Source: Endoryza foliicola
GTDB lineage: Bacteria; Bacteroidota; Bacteroidia; Chitinophagales; Chitinophagaceae
Reading direction: 5' to 3'
NCBI GenBank assembly: GCA_965226965.1
Contig: OZ245715.1
Location: forward strand, 4,092,001-4,156,000
DNA length: 64,000 bases
The notes beneath the pieces were generated by a model that was not told the DNA's origin, did not search any database, and worked only from the letters and a program-made list of their open reading frames with translations. Each line of letters opens with the position of its first letter. Position 1 is the stretch's first letter. Made by a program: the position numbers and the translations under genes. Shown here piece after piece: positions 1 through 8,239 of this stretch.

Positions 1-1
1 A

Positions 2-373
2 TATAAAGGACAATTGGGCTATTTCAATGTAGACGATGACCTACCTCCGGTTTCATATTACCTCGATGTTGAAAAACGTCGACACATGAAGAAACGCTTC
101 ATCTGGAAAGATGAAGCCGAAGACATCATTTTCATTCGCAGCAGTATTGTATTAGACCGTAAAGAGAATCATGAAATTGTCCCCTTTCTCGATGCATACC
201 GGGAAGCAGGAACACCGCCACCTTATGCCGATTTCCTGATCCATGAACAATATTTCTATCCTGATTATGCAGCTTATCAACCCGACTATTTCGAAAGAAT
301 TGAAACAGCGGTTAAATGGGCTACAGATCATCATTACAAACCGGCATTTTTAGATGAAAGTATTTTCAGCTAA
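2..373 (+). CDS. Unidentified protein, C-terminal part (5' end outside window)
   Basis: The reading frame is open to the left edge (codons run from position 2), so the gene starts upstream and only about the last 123 residues are seen. The visible part is soluble, charged and rich in aromatic residues, with an HEQYF segment and a final helix-like stretch ERIETAVKWATDHHYKPAF. I do not recognise the family with certainty. The tail is loosely reminiscent of ends of polysaccharide-deacetylase-like hydrolases, but that is a guess. It ends 35 bp before the creatininase-family gene on the same strand, so it is probably the upstream member of the same catabolic operon. Confidence 0.6.
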   Translation, partial: YKGQLGYFNVDDDLPPVSYYLDVEKRRHMKKRFIWKDEAEDIIFIRSSIVLDRKENHEIVPFLDAYREAGTPPPYADFLIHEQYFYPDYAAYQPDYFERIETAVKWATDHHYKPAFLDESIFS

Positions 374-408
374 GCAGTCTTATGTAGTGACCTAAAAGAA
401 TCAAAACT

Positions 409-1197
409 ATGCTGTTTAACGGCAACACTTATAAAGCACTGAATGAAGCGCGCAACAAAGTTGTGGTAATTCCTATTGGTGCCACCGAACAACATGGCCC
501 TCATCTTGCAACAGGTACAGACACCATCATTGTAACGCATATCGCAAAGGCAGTTGAAAAAGTCTTATCTGAACATATAGTTCTTGCTCCTTCACTCCCC
601 TATGGCTCTAGTGATCATCACCTTTCTTTTGGAGGAACAATAAGTATTACTGCAGACCTATACACGCAGGTCTTGGTAAACCTTGTAAGTTCTTTAGTTG
701 ATTCAGGGTTTACAAGAATCGTTCTTTTGAACGGTCATGGTGGAAATATTACACCGGCGAAACAAGCATTGGCATTGTTAAGCAAGAAATACGATACCAG
801 TCATCGTCCAAACATTGCGTTGGTTACCTATTGGGAACTGGGTGGGAAGGCTTTTGCAGGAGAGGCACCGATGGAAAGCCCTGCGTTGAGCCACGCATGC
901 GAATACGAAACCAGCATGATGTTATTTGTGCAACCCGGTTCCGTTTTCATGAATGAAGTACAAAGAGCAGATAGACCTGAACAAAACGGATACATCCCTT
1001 GGGAGGACGATATATCTTATAAAGGAGTTACCCTATTCAAGCAAACTGCTTTCATTTCAAGCAATGGCAGCAGTGGAGAACCTCAGCTAGGGACAGCCGA
1101 AAAAGGGCAGTTTTTAATAGACAAAGCAATTGAAGCCACTATTGCATTTTTATCCTCCTTTAAAAACTGGCCGTTCAACGAACCACTAAGCAAATAA
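409..1197 (+). CDS. Creatininase-family amidohydrolase
   Basis: 262 residues, the usual length for the creatininase / creatinine amidohydrolase family (metal-dependent hydrolysis of cyclic or linear amide bonds). Visible signatures: IPIGATEQHGPHL with the following TDT (residues 21-39; E27, a His and D38 are expected metal ligands), NGHGGN (residues 107-112), and a CEYETS segment matching the family's HAGExETS region. Cytosolic, no signal peptide. The next gene starts 1 bp after its stop, so the two are surely cotranscribed. Its place beside RidA and sugar-acid-type enzymes suggests it opens an amide, lactam or similar bond in a catabolic intermediate rather than acting on creatinine. The substrate is inferred, not shown. 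Confidence 0.88.
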   Translation: MLFNGNTYKALNEARNKVVVIPIGATEQHGPHLATGTDTIIVTHIAKAVEKVLSEHIVLAPSLPYGSSDHHLSFGGTISITADLYTQVLVNLVSSLVDSGFTRIVLLNGHGGNITPAKQALALLSKKYDTSHRPNIALVTYWELGGKAFAGEAPMESPALSHACEYETSMMLFVQPGSVFMNEVQRADRPEQNGYIPWEDDISYKGVTLFKQTAFISSNGSSGEPQLGTAEKGQFLIDKAIEATIAFLSSFKNWPFNEPLSK

Positions 1198-1198
1198 C

Positions 1199-1579
1199 AT
1201 GAAAAAAGAAATCAAACATCCCGATAAAAGATCACATACAGGCTCGTACTCAGCCGGGGTATTAGCCGGAAACATGCTATTCATAAGTGGGCAGGGGCCT
1301 ATTGACCTCGCAACCGGAACTGTTATCACCGGAACCATAGAAGAAGAAACCTTGCTTACGCTTTCGCATGTAAAAAAAATAGTGGAGGCTGCCGGAGGCA
1401 CAATCGACGATATTGTAAAATGCACTGTTCACCTTGAAGACATCAATTTATTCGACCGTTACGACAAAGCTTACGCATCTTTCTTTAACGGAATACTTCC
1501 AGCTAGAACCACCGTTCAATCGGTGTTAGCCGATGGAATAAAAGTAGAAATTGATGCGATTGCTGTTTTGAAAAAATAA
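1199..1579 (+). CDS. RidA/YjgF-family enamine/imine deaminase
   Basis: 126 residues, typical of the RidA (YjgF/YER057c/UK114) family, which hydrolyses reactive enamine/imine intermediates to ketoacids and ammonia. Visible: the N-terminal SAGVLAGNMLFISGQGP segment and the C-terminal PARTTVQ...VEIDAIAV block. The substrate-carboxylate Arg (PAR) is kept. The acidic residue near the end is Asp where canonical RidA usually reads EIEAIA with Glu, so it may belong to a Rid subfamily other than archetypal RidA. It starts 1 bp after the creatininase stop. Its presence in the operon suggests that a downstream or upstream enzyme makes a 2-aminoacrylate-like or imine intermediate. Confidence 0.9.
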   Translation: MKKEIKHPDKRSHTGSYSAGVLAGNMLFISGQGPIDLATGTVITGTIEEETLLTLSHVKKIVEAAGGTIDDIVKCTVHLEDINLFDRYDKAYASFFNGILPARTTVQSVLADGIKVEIDAIAVLKK

Positions 1580-1594
1580 GAACTATCAGAACAA

Positions 1595-2551
1595 ATGAGT
1601 ACTAAACAAAAAATAGGAACAGTTGGACTTGGATTAATGGGATGCAGTATTGCCACTTGTATATTAGCTGCCGGTCACCCAGTTACCGCCCTCACCAACC
1701 ATATAGAGAAAGCCGCAGAAGCTAAAAAGCGTATCGAGGAATTTTTAGAGCAGTTGCTAGAAGAGGGAATTCTAAAAGAATCTGTAGTAACTGTATTGAG
1801 TAGATTAACCATTACTGATAAAGTAGCAGATCTAAAAGATCATGGAATCGTTATTGAGTCAATCATAGAAAACATCACAGAAAAGAAGAAAGTATACCAA
1901 GATCTGGAAACTGTATTAAGCCCCGATGCCATTATTGGAAGTAATACATCAGCCATTCCGGTAAGCTTTTTACAAGATGGATTGAAACATCCCGAAAGAA
2001 TGTTTGGCATTCATTGGGCTGAACCTGCGCACATTACCCGTTTCATGGAAGTTATTTGTGGAGAGCGTTCAAATCTGATGTTGGCCGAAAAAATAGTAGC
2101 ACTTGCTGAAACATGGGGCAAAGAACCTTCGCTTCTGAGAAAAGATATCAGAGGATTTATCACCAATAGAATCATGTACGCAATGCTTAGAGAAGCCTTC
2201 TACCTGGTTGAAAACGGCTATGCTACAATGGCCGATGTAGATCGATCCTTGCGCAACGACTTGGGCTATTGGATCACTTTCGCAGGACCTTTCCGCTTCA
2301 TGGACCTAACAGGCATTCCGGCTTATATGGCTGTAATGAAAGACTTAAATCCGGAACTCTGCAATAGCTCTGATATCCCAAAAACGATGAGCAATTTAGT
2401 AGAAAGCGGTGCAAAAGGCGTGGCCAATGCAAAAGGTTTCTACCCTTATTCTGAAGAATCCGCTCAAAAATGGGAAGAGCTCTTTGTACAATTCAGTTTC
2501 GATATCCGAAAGTTGGCAGAAAAATACCCTCAAAACATTGGAGACCTATGA
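1595..2551 (+). CDS. 3-hydroxyacyl-CoA dehydrogenase family protein (short form)
   Basis: 318 residues: an N-terminal Rossmann domain with GLGLMG (about residues 11-16) for NAD(H), then a C-terminal helical 3HCDH domain. The active-site region reads SNTSAIPVSFL followed by GIHWAEPAH, where classical enzymes have HFFNPVP; the catalytic His is kept but the pocket residues differ. This resembles stand-alone relatives acting on small hydroxyacids (L-gulonate 3-dehydrogenase, carnitine dehydrogenase) rather than fatty acyl-CoA enzymes. It overlaps the next gene by ATGA (2548-2551), so translation is coupled. Likely oxidises a hydroxyl group of a sugar-acid-like substrate; the substrate is unknown. 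Confidence 0.85.
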   Translation: MSTKQKIGTVGLGLMGCSIATCILAAGHPVTALTNHIEKAAEAKKRIEEFLEQLLEEGILKESVVTVLSRLTITDKVADLKDHGIVIESIIENITEKKKVYQDLETVLSPDAIIGSNTSAIPVSFLQDGLKHPERMFGIHWAEPAHITRFMEVICGERSNLMLAEKIVALAETWGKEPSLLRKDIRGFITNRIMYAMLREAFYLVENGYATMADVDRSLRNDLGYWITFAGPFRFMDLTGIPAYMAVMKDLNPELCNSSDIPKTMSNLVESGAKGVANAKGFYPYSEESAQKWEELFVQFSFDIRKLAEKYPQNIGDL

Positions 2552-3678
2552 GTACTCACATCAAACATATTGAAGCCATTGAAGTAGTGGTTCCTGCTCG
2601 TCCGGGAAGTTTGAACTCAAGTGATGTGCATGACAAAGACAGTGCATTCGCCAAGAAATTCTTAACCGGTGAAAGTTGGACGGAATTTGCAAATCAACCT
2701 AAATGGATTATTAGAATCACGCTAGAAAACGGTGTTCAGGGAATTGGGGAAACTTATCGCTCTGCCAGTGCTGAAACAATTAAAGAAGCCATTCAAACAT
2801 TATCGGGAAAAGACATTTTAAAACTCAACTGGAGAAGATTACCAATTGATGACCAACGCATTTACGAATCCTTTGAAACCGCAATCCTTGATATCGTTGG
2901 AAAATTATTGAATGTTCCTATTCACCAATTATTGGGTGGGGCCTATCGAGATCGTGTAGACTGCAATGGCTGGACGGGAAGAAGAAACCCCGAAGACGCG
3001 GCCCAAAAGGCTTACGAAGCTATGTTAAAGGGCCATAAGATTTTCAAATTCAAATGCTCTGACGAAGACCCGGTTCGACTATGGACCAAAGCCATTCGAG
3101 AAAAATGTGGTACCGGCATTCGCATCATACTCGACCCCAACCAACGTTGGACCGATGTTGAAACTACTCTCAGGTTAATGGAAGGTGTTGACCCCGAAGT
3201 AATGTACGGATTGGAAGATCCAATTCTACACGAAGACCTTCGGGGATTTAAAACCTTGAAAGCAACTCTTAACGTACCCTTGTTTCGCCATATTTCACTA
3301 CCATATACGCAAGATATTCGAGACATCATTGCCTTTGTAAAAGAAGATGCGGTAGACGGGTACAATTTTAATGGATCGGCCTTCAATTCGGTACTACTGG
3401 CAGAGATTGCTTATTTGGAAGGAAAATCTTGTTGGAGAGGATCAGAAGTAGATTTAGGAATTTCAGAAGCCATGGGCGTTCATATTGCCGCCGCAAGCAT
3501 CAATTGTACAATTCCATCAGATTTATTTGGAGAACTGGTACGTGTAAACGATTTAATAGTTAAACCGCTCGAATTTATTAACGATGCTATCATGGTTCCT
3601 CAACTACCCGGCTTGGGTGTAACACTTGATACGCAGGCATTGGAACAATTTAAAACCGGAACCATCATCACCAGCTAA
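2548..3678 (+). CDS. Enolase-superfamily (mandelate racemase/muconate lactonizing) enzyme
   Basis: 376 residues from the ATG that overlaps the previous stop (ATGA). A longer frame from 2470 would run inside the upstream gene and is not used. N-terminal capping domain with GIGETYR (66-71), then the barrel: KFK at 167-169 (the KxK acid/base motif), D196 in LDPNQRW and E223 in LEDP as metal ligands. The third ligand position is H248 (FRHIS) instead of Asp/Glu/Asn. D270 is kept, but the His of the mandelate racemase dyad aligns with a WRGSE segment. Likely a sugar-acid dehydratase or epimerase using the KxK side. The unusual ligand set makes the reaction hard to call. Confidence 0.85.
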   Translation: MSTHIKHIEAIEVVVPARPGSLNSSDVHDKDSAFAKKFLTGESWTEFANQPKWIIRITLENGVQGIGETYRSASAETIKEAIQTLSGKDILKLNWRRLPIDDQRIYESFETAILDIVGKLLNVPIHQLLGGAYRDRVDCNGWTGRRNPEDAAQKAYEAMLKGHKIFKFKCSDEDPVRLWTKAIREKCGTGIRIILDPNQRWTDVETTLRLMEGVDPEVMYGLEDPILHEDLRGFKTLKATLNVPLFRHISLPYTQDIRDIIAFVKEDAVDGYNFNGSAFNSVLLAEIAYLEGKSCWRGSEVDLGISEAMGVHIAAASINCTIPSDLFGELVRVNDLIVKPLEFINDAIMVPQLPGLGVTLDTQALEQFKTGTIITS

Positions 3679-3686
3679 ATGCCATT

Positions 3687-4592
3687 ATGAATAAAAGAAT
3701 ACTAGCCTGGATAATGTTGTTTAGTTGCAATCTCATGTGGGCATTGCAATTCACAAGCATCAAATTAACGCAAGCTCAAGTAGGCCCATACATGACTGTT
3801 TGGGGGCCTATGTTGTTATCACTGTTTTTGTTGGCTCCTTTTGTTGTTAAAGACTTTAAACAAAACAATCGTACTCTTAAAGATATCTTAGCCTTTCTCC
3901 CATTAGCAGCTTTAGGTGCCTTCCCTTCACAAGTATTGATGACCATCGGTACTCGAATGTCCTTAGCTAGTAATGCAGCGATCTTGGTATTGATCTTACC
4001 CGTTTTAACGGCTGTATTGGCTTTCATACTCTTGAAAGAAAAAATGACTAAAATTCGTTGGATCTGCTTTGGCATCTCAATCATAGGAGTAGTGCTCTGT
4101 TCAACTAATGACATCAAACAAATGAACTTAGGTTCAGAGTTTGCACTGGGAAATTTAATCATCATTCTTGCCCTAATTGGGAACGCCTATTATAATGTAG
4201 GTTGCAAGAAAATTGCAGTTAAGTTTACCGGAATGGAAATGGTGTTCTATACTTATTTGTTTGTAGTGATACTGCTAACACCTTTTGTAGCGTATTATGA
4301 AAACGATACGCTTAAAAATATTGGATCCTTCACCACAGAAACCTGGATTGGAATGGGCTCACTCACCCTTTTCCAGAATTTCTTGTCGATGGTACTTTTC
4401 TTTATTGCACTGAAAAACTTAGAAGCTACCGAAGTTGCCCTATCTAATTACCTCATAACGTTTTTTGGATTGCCTATTGCCGCTATCTGGCTACATGAAA
4501 AACTAGGCTCGCAAGCTATCATTGGAGGTATATTGGTTCTAGCAAGCATGCTTTTATTAACCATTGTAGAAAATAAAAAGAAACCAGCATAG
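3687..4592 (+). CDS. EamA/DMT-superfamily transporter
   Basis: 301 residues, about ten hydrophobic segments in two repeated halves, the layout of EamA-type drug/metabolite transporters in the inner membrane. The first half ends with a conserved-looking region around LVLILPVLTAVLAFILLKEK and the second with LPIAAIWLHEKLG, the typical repeat ends of the fold. It begins 8 bp after the enolase-superfamily gene and precedes the DapA-family gene by 26 bp, so it is part of the catabolic operon. It may import the low-molecular-weight substrate of these enzymes or export a product; the sequence does not decide direction. Confidence 0.87.
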   Translation: MNKRILAWIMLFSCNLMWALQFTSIKLTQAQVGPYMTVWGPMLLSLFLLAPFVVKDFKQNNRTLKDILAFLPLAALGAFPSQVLMTIGTRMSLASNAAILVLILPVLTAVLAFILLKEKMTKIRWICFGISIIGVVLCSTNDIKQMNLGSEFALGNLIIILALIGNAYYNVGCKKIAVKFTGMEMVFYTYLFVVILLTPFVAYYENDTLKNIGSFTTETWIGMGSLTLFQNFLSMVLFFIALKNLEATEVALSNYLITFFGLPIAAIWLHEKLGSQAIIGGILVLASMLLLTIVENKKKPA

Positions 4593-4618
4593 CATTTGAA
4601 TAAAATAAAATAAGAAAT

Positions 4619-5536
4619 ATGAATTTACAAGACGAGTTGTTAACAGGAGTGATTCCCATTATCCCCACTCCTTTCACTGAAAATGAAGAAATAGATGAAG
4701 AAGCTTTAAGACGATTGGTTGATTTTGCCTGCACTTGCGGTATTCAAGCTGCCTGCCTTCCCGCCTATGCAAGTGAATTCTATAAACTTACCGATGAAGA
4801 GAAATTGCAAGTTGTTAAAATAGCGGTAGACCAAGCAAAAGGAAGAATTAAAATTGTTGCCCAATCGAACCATCCCTCGTTAAAATCAGCGATCCGATTA
4901 GCACAGGCCAATGTTCGAAATGGCGCCGACATCATTTCTCTTGCTGTTCCCAGAATATTCAGCTTACCCGAAGAATCTATAATGGAATATCTATCGGGGT
5001 TCTTCTCCTCCATTCCTGAAACGCCTGTTTTGATTCAAGACTTTAATCCCGGCGGCGCTTCGCTAAGCCCTTCATTAATAAAGAAGCTAATGGACAAACA
5101 TCCCAACTTCAAATACTTGAAACTGGAAGAGCCATTGTGTGCGCCTAAATTTGAAGAAATCATCAAACTCACAGGTGGCAAAATAGGCCTATTTGAAGGA
5201 TGGGGTGGTTTGTATATGTTGGAACTTACACCACTCGGAATTGCAGGTGTAATGCCGGGTTTGGGAGTTGCAGATATTTTGCAACGGGTGTTTGAATTAA
5301 GAAAAAACAATGAACACGATAAGGCATTCACTTTATTTGAAAGAGTAATGCCACAGATATTTTTCTCCTTGCAAAATATGGAACTGTTCCACTATGCCGA
5401 AAAAGAATTATTAATGGCCCGAGGCATCCTCAAAAACAGTGTTGCACGTAAAGCAAGTTATAATCCCGACCCATCTTCTAAAAGCTACATCGCTGAACTG
5501 AACAAACGAGTGGTGGCGCTTGCCAAGGAATTATAA
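4619..5536 (+). CDS. Dihydrodipicolinate synthase/N-acetylneuraminate lyase family protein
   Basis: 305 residues, TIM-barrel class I aldolase/dehydratase family. The N-terminus GVIPIIPTPF is typical, and the Schiff-base lysine is K168 in KYLKLEEP. At the position of the catalytic Tyr (YNVP in DapA) it reads QDFNPGG, so Tyr is replaced by D141. QD-type sequences here are familiar from family members that act on 2-keto-3-deoxy sugar acids rather than on aspartate semialdehyde. The GTTGE motif is also replaced by PAYASEF, which argues against a lysine-biosynthetic role. In the operon it probably cleaves or dehydrates a 2-keto-3-deoxy acid, giving pyruvate or a semialdehyde. Confidence 0.85.
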   Translation: MNLQDELLTGVIPIIPTPFTENEEIDEEALRRLVDFACTCGIQAACLPAYASEFYKLTDEEKLQVVKIAVDQAKGRIKIVAQSNHPSLKSAIRLAQANVRNGADIISLAVPRIFSLPEESIMEYLSGFFSSIPETPVLIQDFNPGGASLSPSLIKKLMDKHPNFKYLKLEEPLCAPKFEEIIKLTGGKIGLFEGWGGLYMLELTPLGIAGVMPGLGVADILQRVFELRKNNEHDKAFTLFERVMPQIFFSLQNMELFHYAEKELLMARGILKNSVARKASYNPDPSSKSYIAELNKRVVALAKEL

Positions 5537-5565
5537 TCTTTTTGACTTTAAGAAATATAACAAAT

Positions 5566-6309
5566 ATGTCTGTTACTTTCAACAACCAAACCGCTATCGT
5601 AACCGGAGCTGCTTCCGGCATCGGCAAAGCAATCGCTTTTAAATTGCTGGAAAAAGGCGTTAAATTATATGCCTTCGATTTAGATGGCGACAACTTAACA
5701 GGGCTTTTTGGATCAATATCAAATGCAACCGCTATTCGAGTAGATGTGACCGATCAAGAAGCAGTGAACAAAGCAGTTGCTAACATCCTTCAAGCTGAAG
5801 GGAGTATCGAAATATTGGTAAACTGTGTAGGCATAACCGGTATTACAAATATTAAAAGTCATGAAGTTGACTATAGCAACCTAAAAACAGTATTTGATGT
5901 AAACTTCATGAGTTGCTTCTTTACATCGAAAGCAGTATTACCATCAATGGTCGATAAAAAATATGGTCGAGTACTTCATCTTGCATCCATTGCTGGTAAA
6001 GAAGGCAATGCAGGTATGTTGGCTTATTCTACTTCTAAAGCTGCGGTAATTTGCATGGCAAAAGTACAGGGGTCAGAATACGCAGAAACCGGCATTACGG
6101 TAAATGCCATGGCCCCTGCCGTTATTCGCACTCCTTTGGTAGATAAAATGCCCGATGCTCAAGTAAAATACATGACCGATAAAATTCCAATGAAACGATG
6201 CGGTTCTTTAGATGAAGCAGCCAATCTCGCCACCTACATCGTTTCTCCGGAAAACAGTTTTACTACAGGCTTCACATTCGACTTGTCGGGAGGAAGAGCC
6301 ACTTATTAA
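5566..6309 (+). CDS. Short-chain dehydrogenase/reductase (SDR)
   Basis: 247 residues from the ATG at 5566; a TTG 24 bp earlier is possible but adds residues not expected in the family. TGAASGIG near the N-terminus is the classical SDR nucleotide motif, VNCVG matches the NAG-type motif, and the catalytic Ser (ASIAG), Tyr and Lys (YSTSK) are in place. It closely fits the 2-keto-3-deoxy-L-fuconate/L-rhamnonate dehydrogenase type, which makes a 2,4-diketo-3-deoxy acid. The neighbouring FAH-family gene is the usual next enzyme in that pathway, which supports, but does not prove, this role. Confidence 0.87.
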   Translation: MSVTFNNQTAIVTGAASGIGKAIAFKLLEKGVKLYAFDLDGDNLTGLFGSISNATAIRVDVTDQEAVNKAVANILQAEGSIEILVNCVGITGITNIKSHEVDYSNLKTVFDVNFMSCFFTSKAVLPSMVDKKYGRVLHLASIAGKEGNAGMLAYSTSKAAVICMAKVQGSEYAETGITVNAMAPAVIRTPLVDKMPDAQVKYMTDKIPMKRCGSLDEAANLATYIVSPENSFTTGFTFDLSGGRATY

Positions 6310-6322
6310 TTAACTTTCATTC

Positions 6323-7177
6323 ATGAAGATTTTATATTTCAGAGAAAATGGAGCCTTGAAGCTTGGTATTGCCACAGATAAAGGAGTGCTTGATATTGAC
6401 TTGTACCGCACAGCAAATGGTTTTAAACCATTTGCTACAAATCCGATAACAGTTCATCACTTGGAGGCCTTGAACTATGCGCTGCAAAATGCACCAATAC
6501 AATTCTACAAAACTGAACTTTCTCTAGCCATTGGTCCCTGCACCCCGAACCCGCAAAAAATTATTTGCATCGGACTCAATTATAGAAAGCATGCAATTGA
6601 AAGCGGCATGGCCATTCCAACCATTCCTGTTGTATTCACCAAATATAATAATACCTTGGTCGATTATGGCAAGGATGTAGAGCTTGGCAAAGTTGGCGTG
6701 CAATTCGACTATGAGGTAGAACTCGGAGTTGTGATCGGGAAAAAGGCGAAAAATGTTTCAAAAGAAGAAGCGCTGTCATATGTATTAGGGTATTGCGTGT
6801 CAAATGACCTGTCATGTCGTGACCTGCAGTTCAGAACCAGTCAATGGCTGATGGGCAAATCTTTGGATCACTTTCTACCCTTGGGAAAATATGTAGTTAC
6901 ATCAGATGAAGTTGGGGATCCCCAACAACTGGCTTTACAGTCGAAAGTGAACGGTGAGCTGCGTCAAAATTCTAATACTGCGGACATGATTTTTAATGTG
7001 GCCGAAATCATTGAAGATCTGTCTAAGCATTTTACATTAGAACCCGGTGACTTGATACTCACCGGAACACCCGAAGGAGTTGCTATGGGAATTACAGGAC
7101 AACCCTGGTTAAAACCAAACGATGTAGTAGAAGTATCCATCGAAAATATTGGGTCTACTGTTAACACCATGATCTAA
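6323..7177 (+). CDS. Fumarylacetoacetate hydrolase family protein (probable 2,4-diketo-3-deoxy acid hydrolase)
   Basis: 284 residues, a full FAH domain. Visible: KIICIGLNYRKHA, FDYEVELGVVIG with metal-binding acids, NDLSCRDLQ, and the C-terminal LEPGDLILTGTPEGV block. Length and motifs match the hydrolases that split 2,4-diketo-3-deoxy-L-fuconate or -rhamnonate into pyruvate and a 2-hydroxyacid (L-lactate for 6-deoxy sugars). It lies 13 bp after the SDR and is the last gene of the operon, before the hairpin at 7196-7226. The SDR/FAH order is the main reason for assigning a non-phosphorylative sugar-acid pathway; the actual sugar acid is unknown. Confidence 0.88.
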   Translation: MKILYFRENGALKLGIATDKGVLDIDLYRTANGFKPFATNPITVHHLEALNYALQNAPIQFYKTELSLAIGPCTPNPQKIICIGLNYRKHAIESGMAIPTIPVVFTKYNNTLVDYGKDVELGKVGVQFDYEVELGVVIGKKAKNVSKEEALSYVLGYCVSNDLSCRDLQFRTSQWLMGKSLDHFLPLGKYVVTSDEVGDPQQLALQSKVNGELRQNSNTADMIFNVAEIIEDLSKHFTLEPGDLILTGTPEGVAMGITGQPWLKPNDVVEVSIENIGSTVNTMI

Positions 7178-7195
7178 TCCTTTTCCTTTAATAAG

Positions 7196-7226
7196 AAAGC
7201 GGCCAAATTGAAGTGCCGCTTTTTTA
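7196..7226 (+). terminator. Rho-independent terminator of the catabolic operon
   Basis: An 8-bp perfect stem AAAGCGGC / GCCGCTTT with an 11-nt loop and a run of seven T, 18 bp after the FAH-family stop. It separates the plus-strand operon from the convergent AraC gene. Confidence 0.8.
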
Positions 7227-7289
7227 TACTACTTTATCTTTCCCAAACTTCAATCTCCTCTACGTTTCTGTTGTCTACCCCTTCCATTC

Positions 7290-8156
7290 CTATACTTCAC
7301 CAAAGAACCGAGCTTTGTACTCTTTCGGAGTAATAGAAGTGTACTTTTTAAAATGGCGATAAAAATTTGATTGGTTTTCAAATCCGGTTAGATAACTGAT
7401 TTCAGAAACACTGTGCCGATCTTCGATCAACATTTGACATGCGTGACTGATCCGAATCTCTGTAACAAAATTGGAAAATGTTTTACGAGTATGGTGTTTA
7501 AAATAACGCGAGAAAGAGCCTACGCTCATGTTCAATTTTGAAGCAATCTCCTCTATGTAAATTTCATTCCTAAAATTCTTCATAATAAATTGAAATACTA
7601 CATCTATTCTCGCCGCATCTTTGTTATTATTCACGGTAAACTCTTGCGATAAAATATTGGTTAAATTTTTACTTGTAGACATTGTGATCAAAATATCCAA
7701 CAATTTCATCAATCTTTTTACCGGCTCATCGTACTGCATTTCTTCTAATTTATCGCCTACATAATCTGCAGTACTTCCTTGAATCACCAATCCCAAATTG
7801 GAGCGATTCAACAAACGCTTTACTAACTTAAACTCAGGTAAATCAAAGAAATTCTTTCCTAAAAACTCCTCTGTAAAATGTATAAAGATCGACTTTGCAA
7901 CCAACTGAGGATCTTTATGGTACTCTTCGTTGTTTCTATATAAGTGTGGAATATTGGGGCCAATAAGCACAAGATCATTGGGTTGAAATAAACTTACTTG
8001 ATCTCCAACAAACCGAGTTCCCTCAGATCTTTTTATTAAAGTCAGCTCGTATTCTTTATGAAAATGCCAAGGTTTGTCAAAATAATTACATTCCCATCTT
8101 TTATAAACGAAGGAAGAGTCAGGTTCTGCTACCAACTTATGTAACTGCGGCTTCAT
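7290..8156 (-). CDS. AraC-family transcriptional regulator
   Basis: 288 residues. The N-terminal cupin-like sensor domain has the WHFHKEYELTLI segment typical of sugar-responsive AraC proteins. Two C-terminal helix-turn-helix motifs lie in about the last 100 residues (EEIASKLNMSVGSFSRYFK and VSEISYLTGFENQSNFYRHF). It is convergent with the catabolic operon and sits head-in-line upstream of nothing but close to the GH20-like gene on the same strand. A role in controlling the catabolic and SusCD genes is likely from position, but no operator was identified. Confidence 0.9.
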   Translation of the reverse strand: MKPQLHKLVAEPDSSFVYKRWECNYFDKPWHFHKEYELTLIKRSEGTRFVGDQVSLFQPNDLVLIGPNIPHLYRNNEEYHKDPQLVAKSIFIHFTEEFLGKNFFDLPEFKLVKRLLNRSNLGLVIQGSTADYVGDKLEEMQYDEPVKRLMKLLDILITMSTSKNLTNILSQEFTVNNNKDAARIDVVFQFIMKNFRNEIYIEEIASKLNMSVGSFSRYFKHHTRKTFSNFVTEIRISHACQMLIEDRHSVSEISYLTGFENQSNFYRHFKKYTSITPKEYKARFFGEV

Positions 8157-8239
8157 ATCAATCTAAGTAGTTGTAGTTTTGAATCTTATCTAATTTACGC
8201 ATTCATTGGGTTTCACTGAAATGAAACTTCTTAAAACTG

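Noticed and set aside
2470..2547. Longer start for the enolase-superfamily gene
   Set aside because: It would overlap 80 bp of the upstream gene; the ATGA overlap at 2548 is the usual arrangement.
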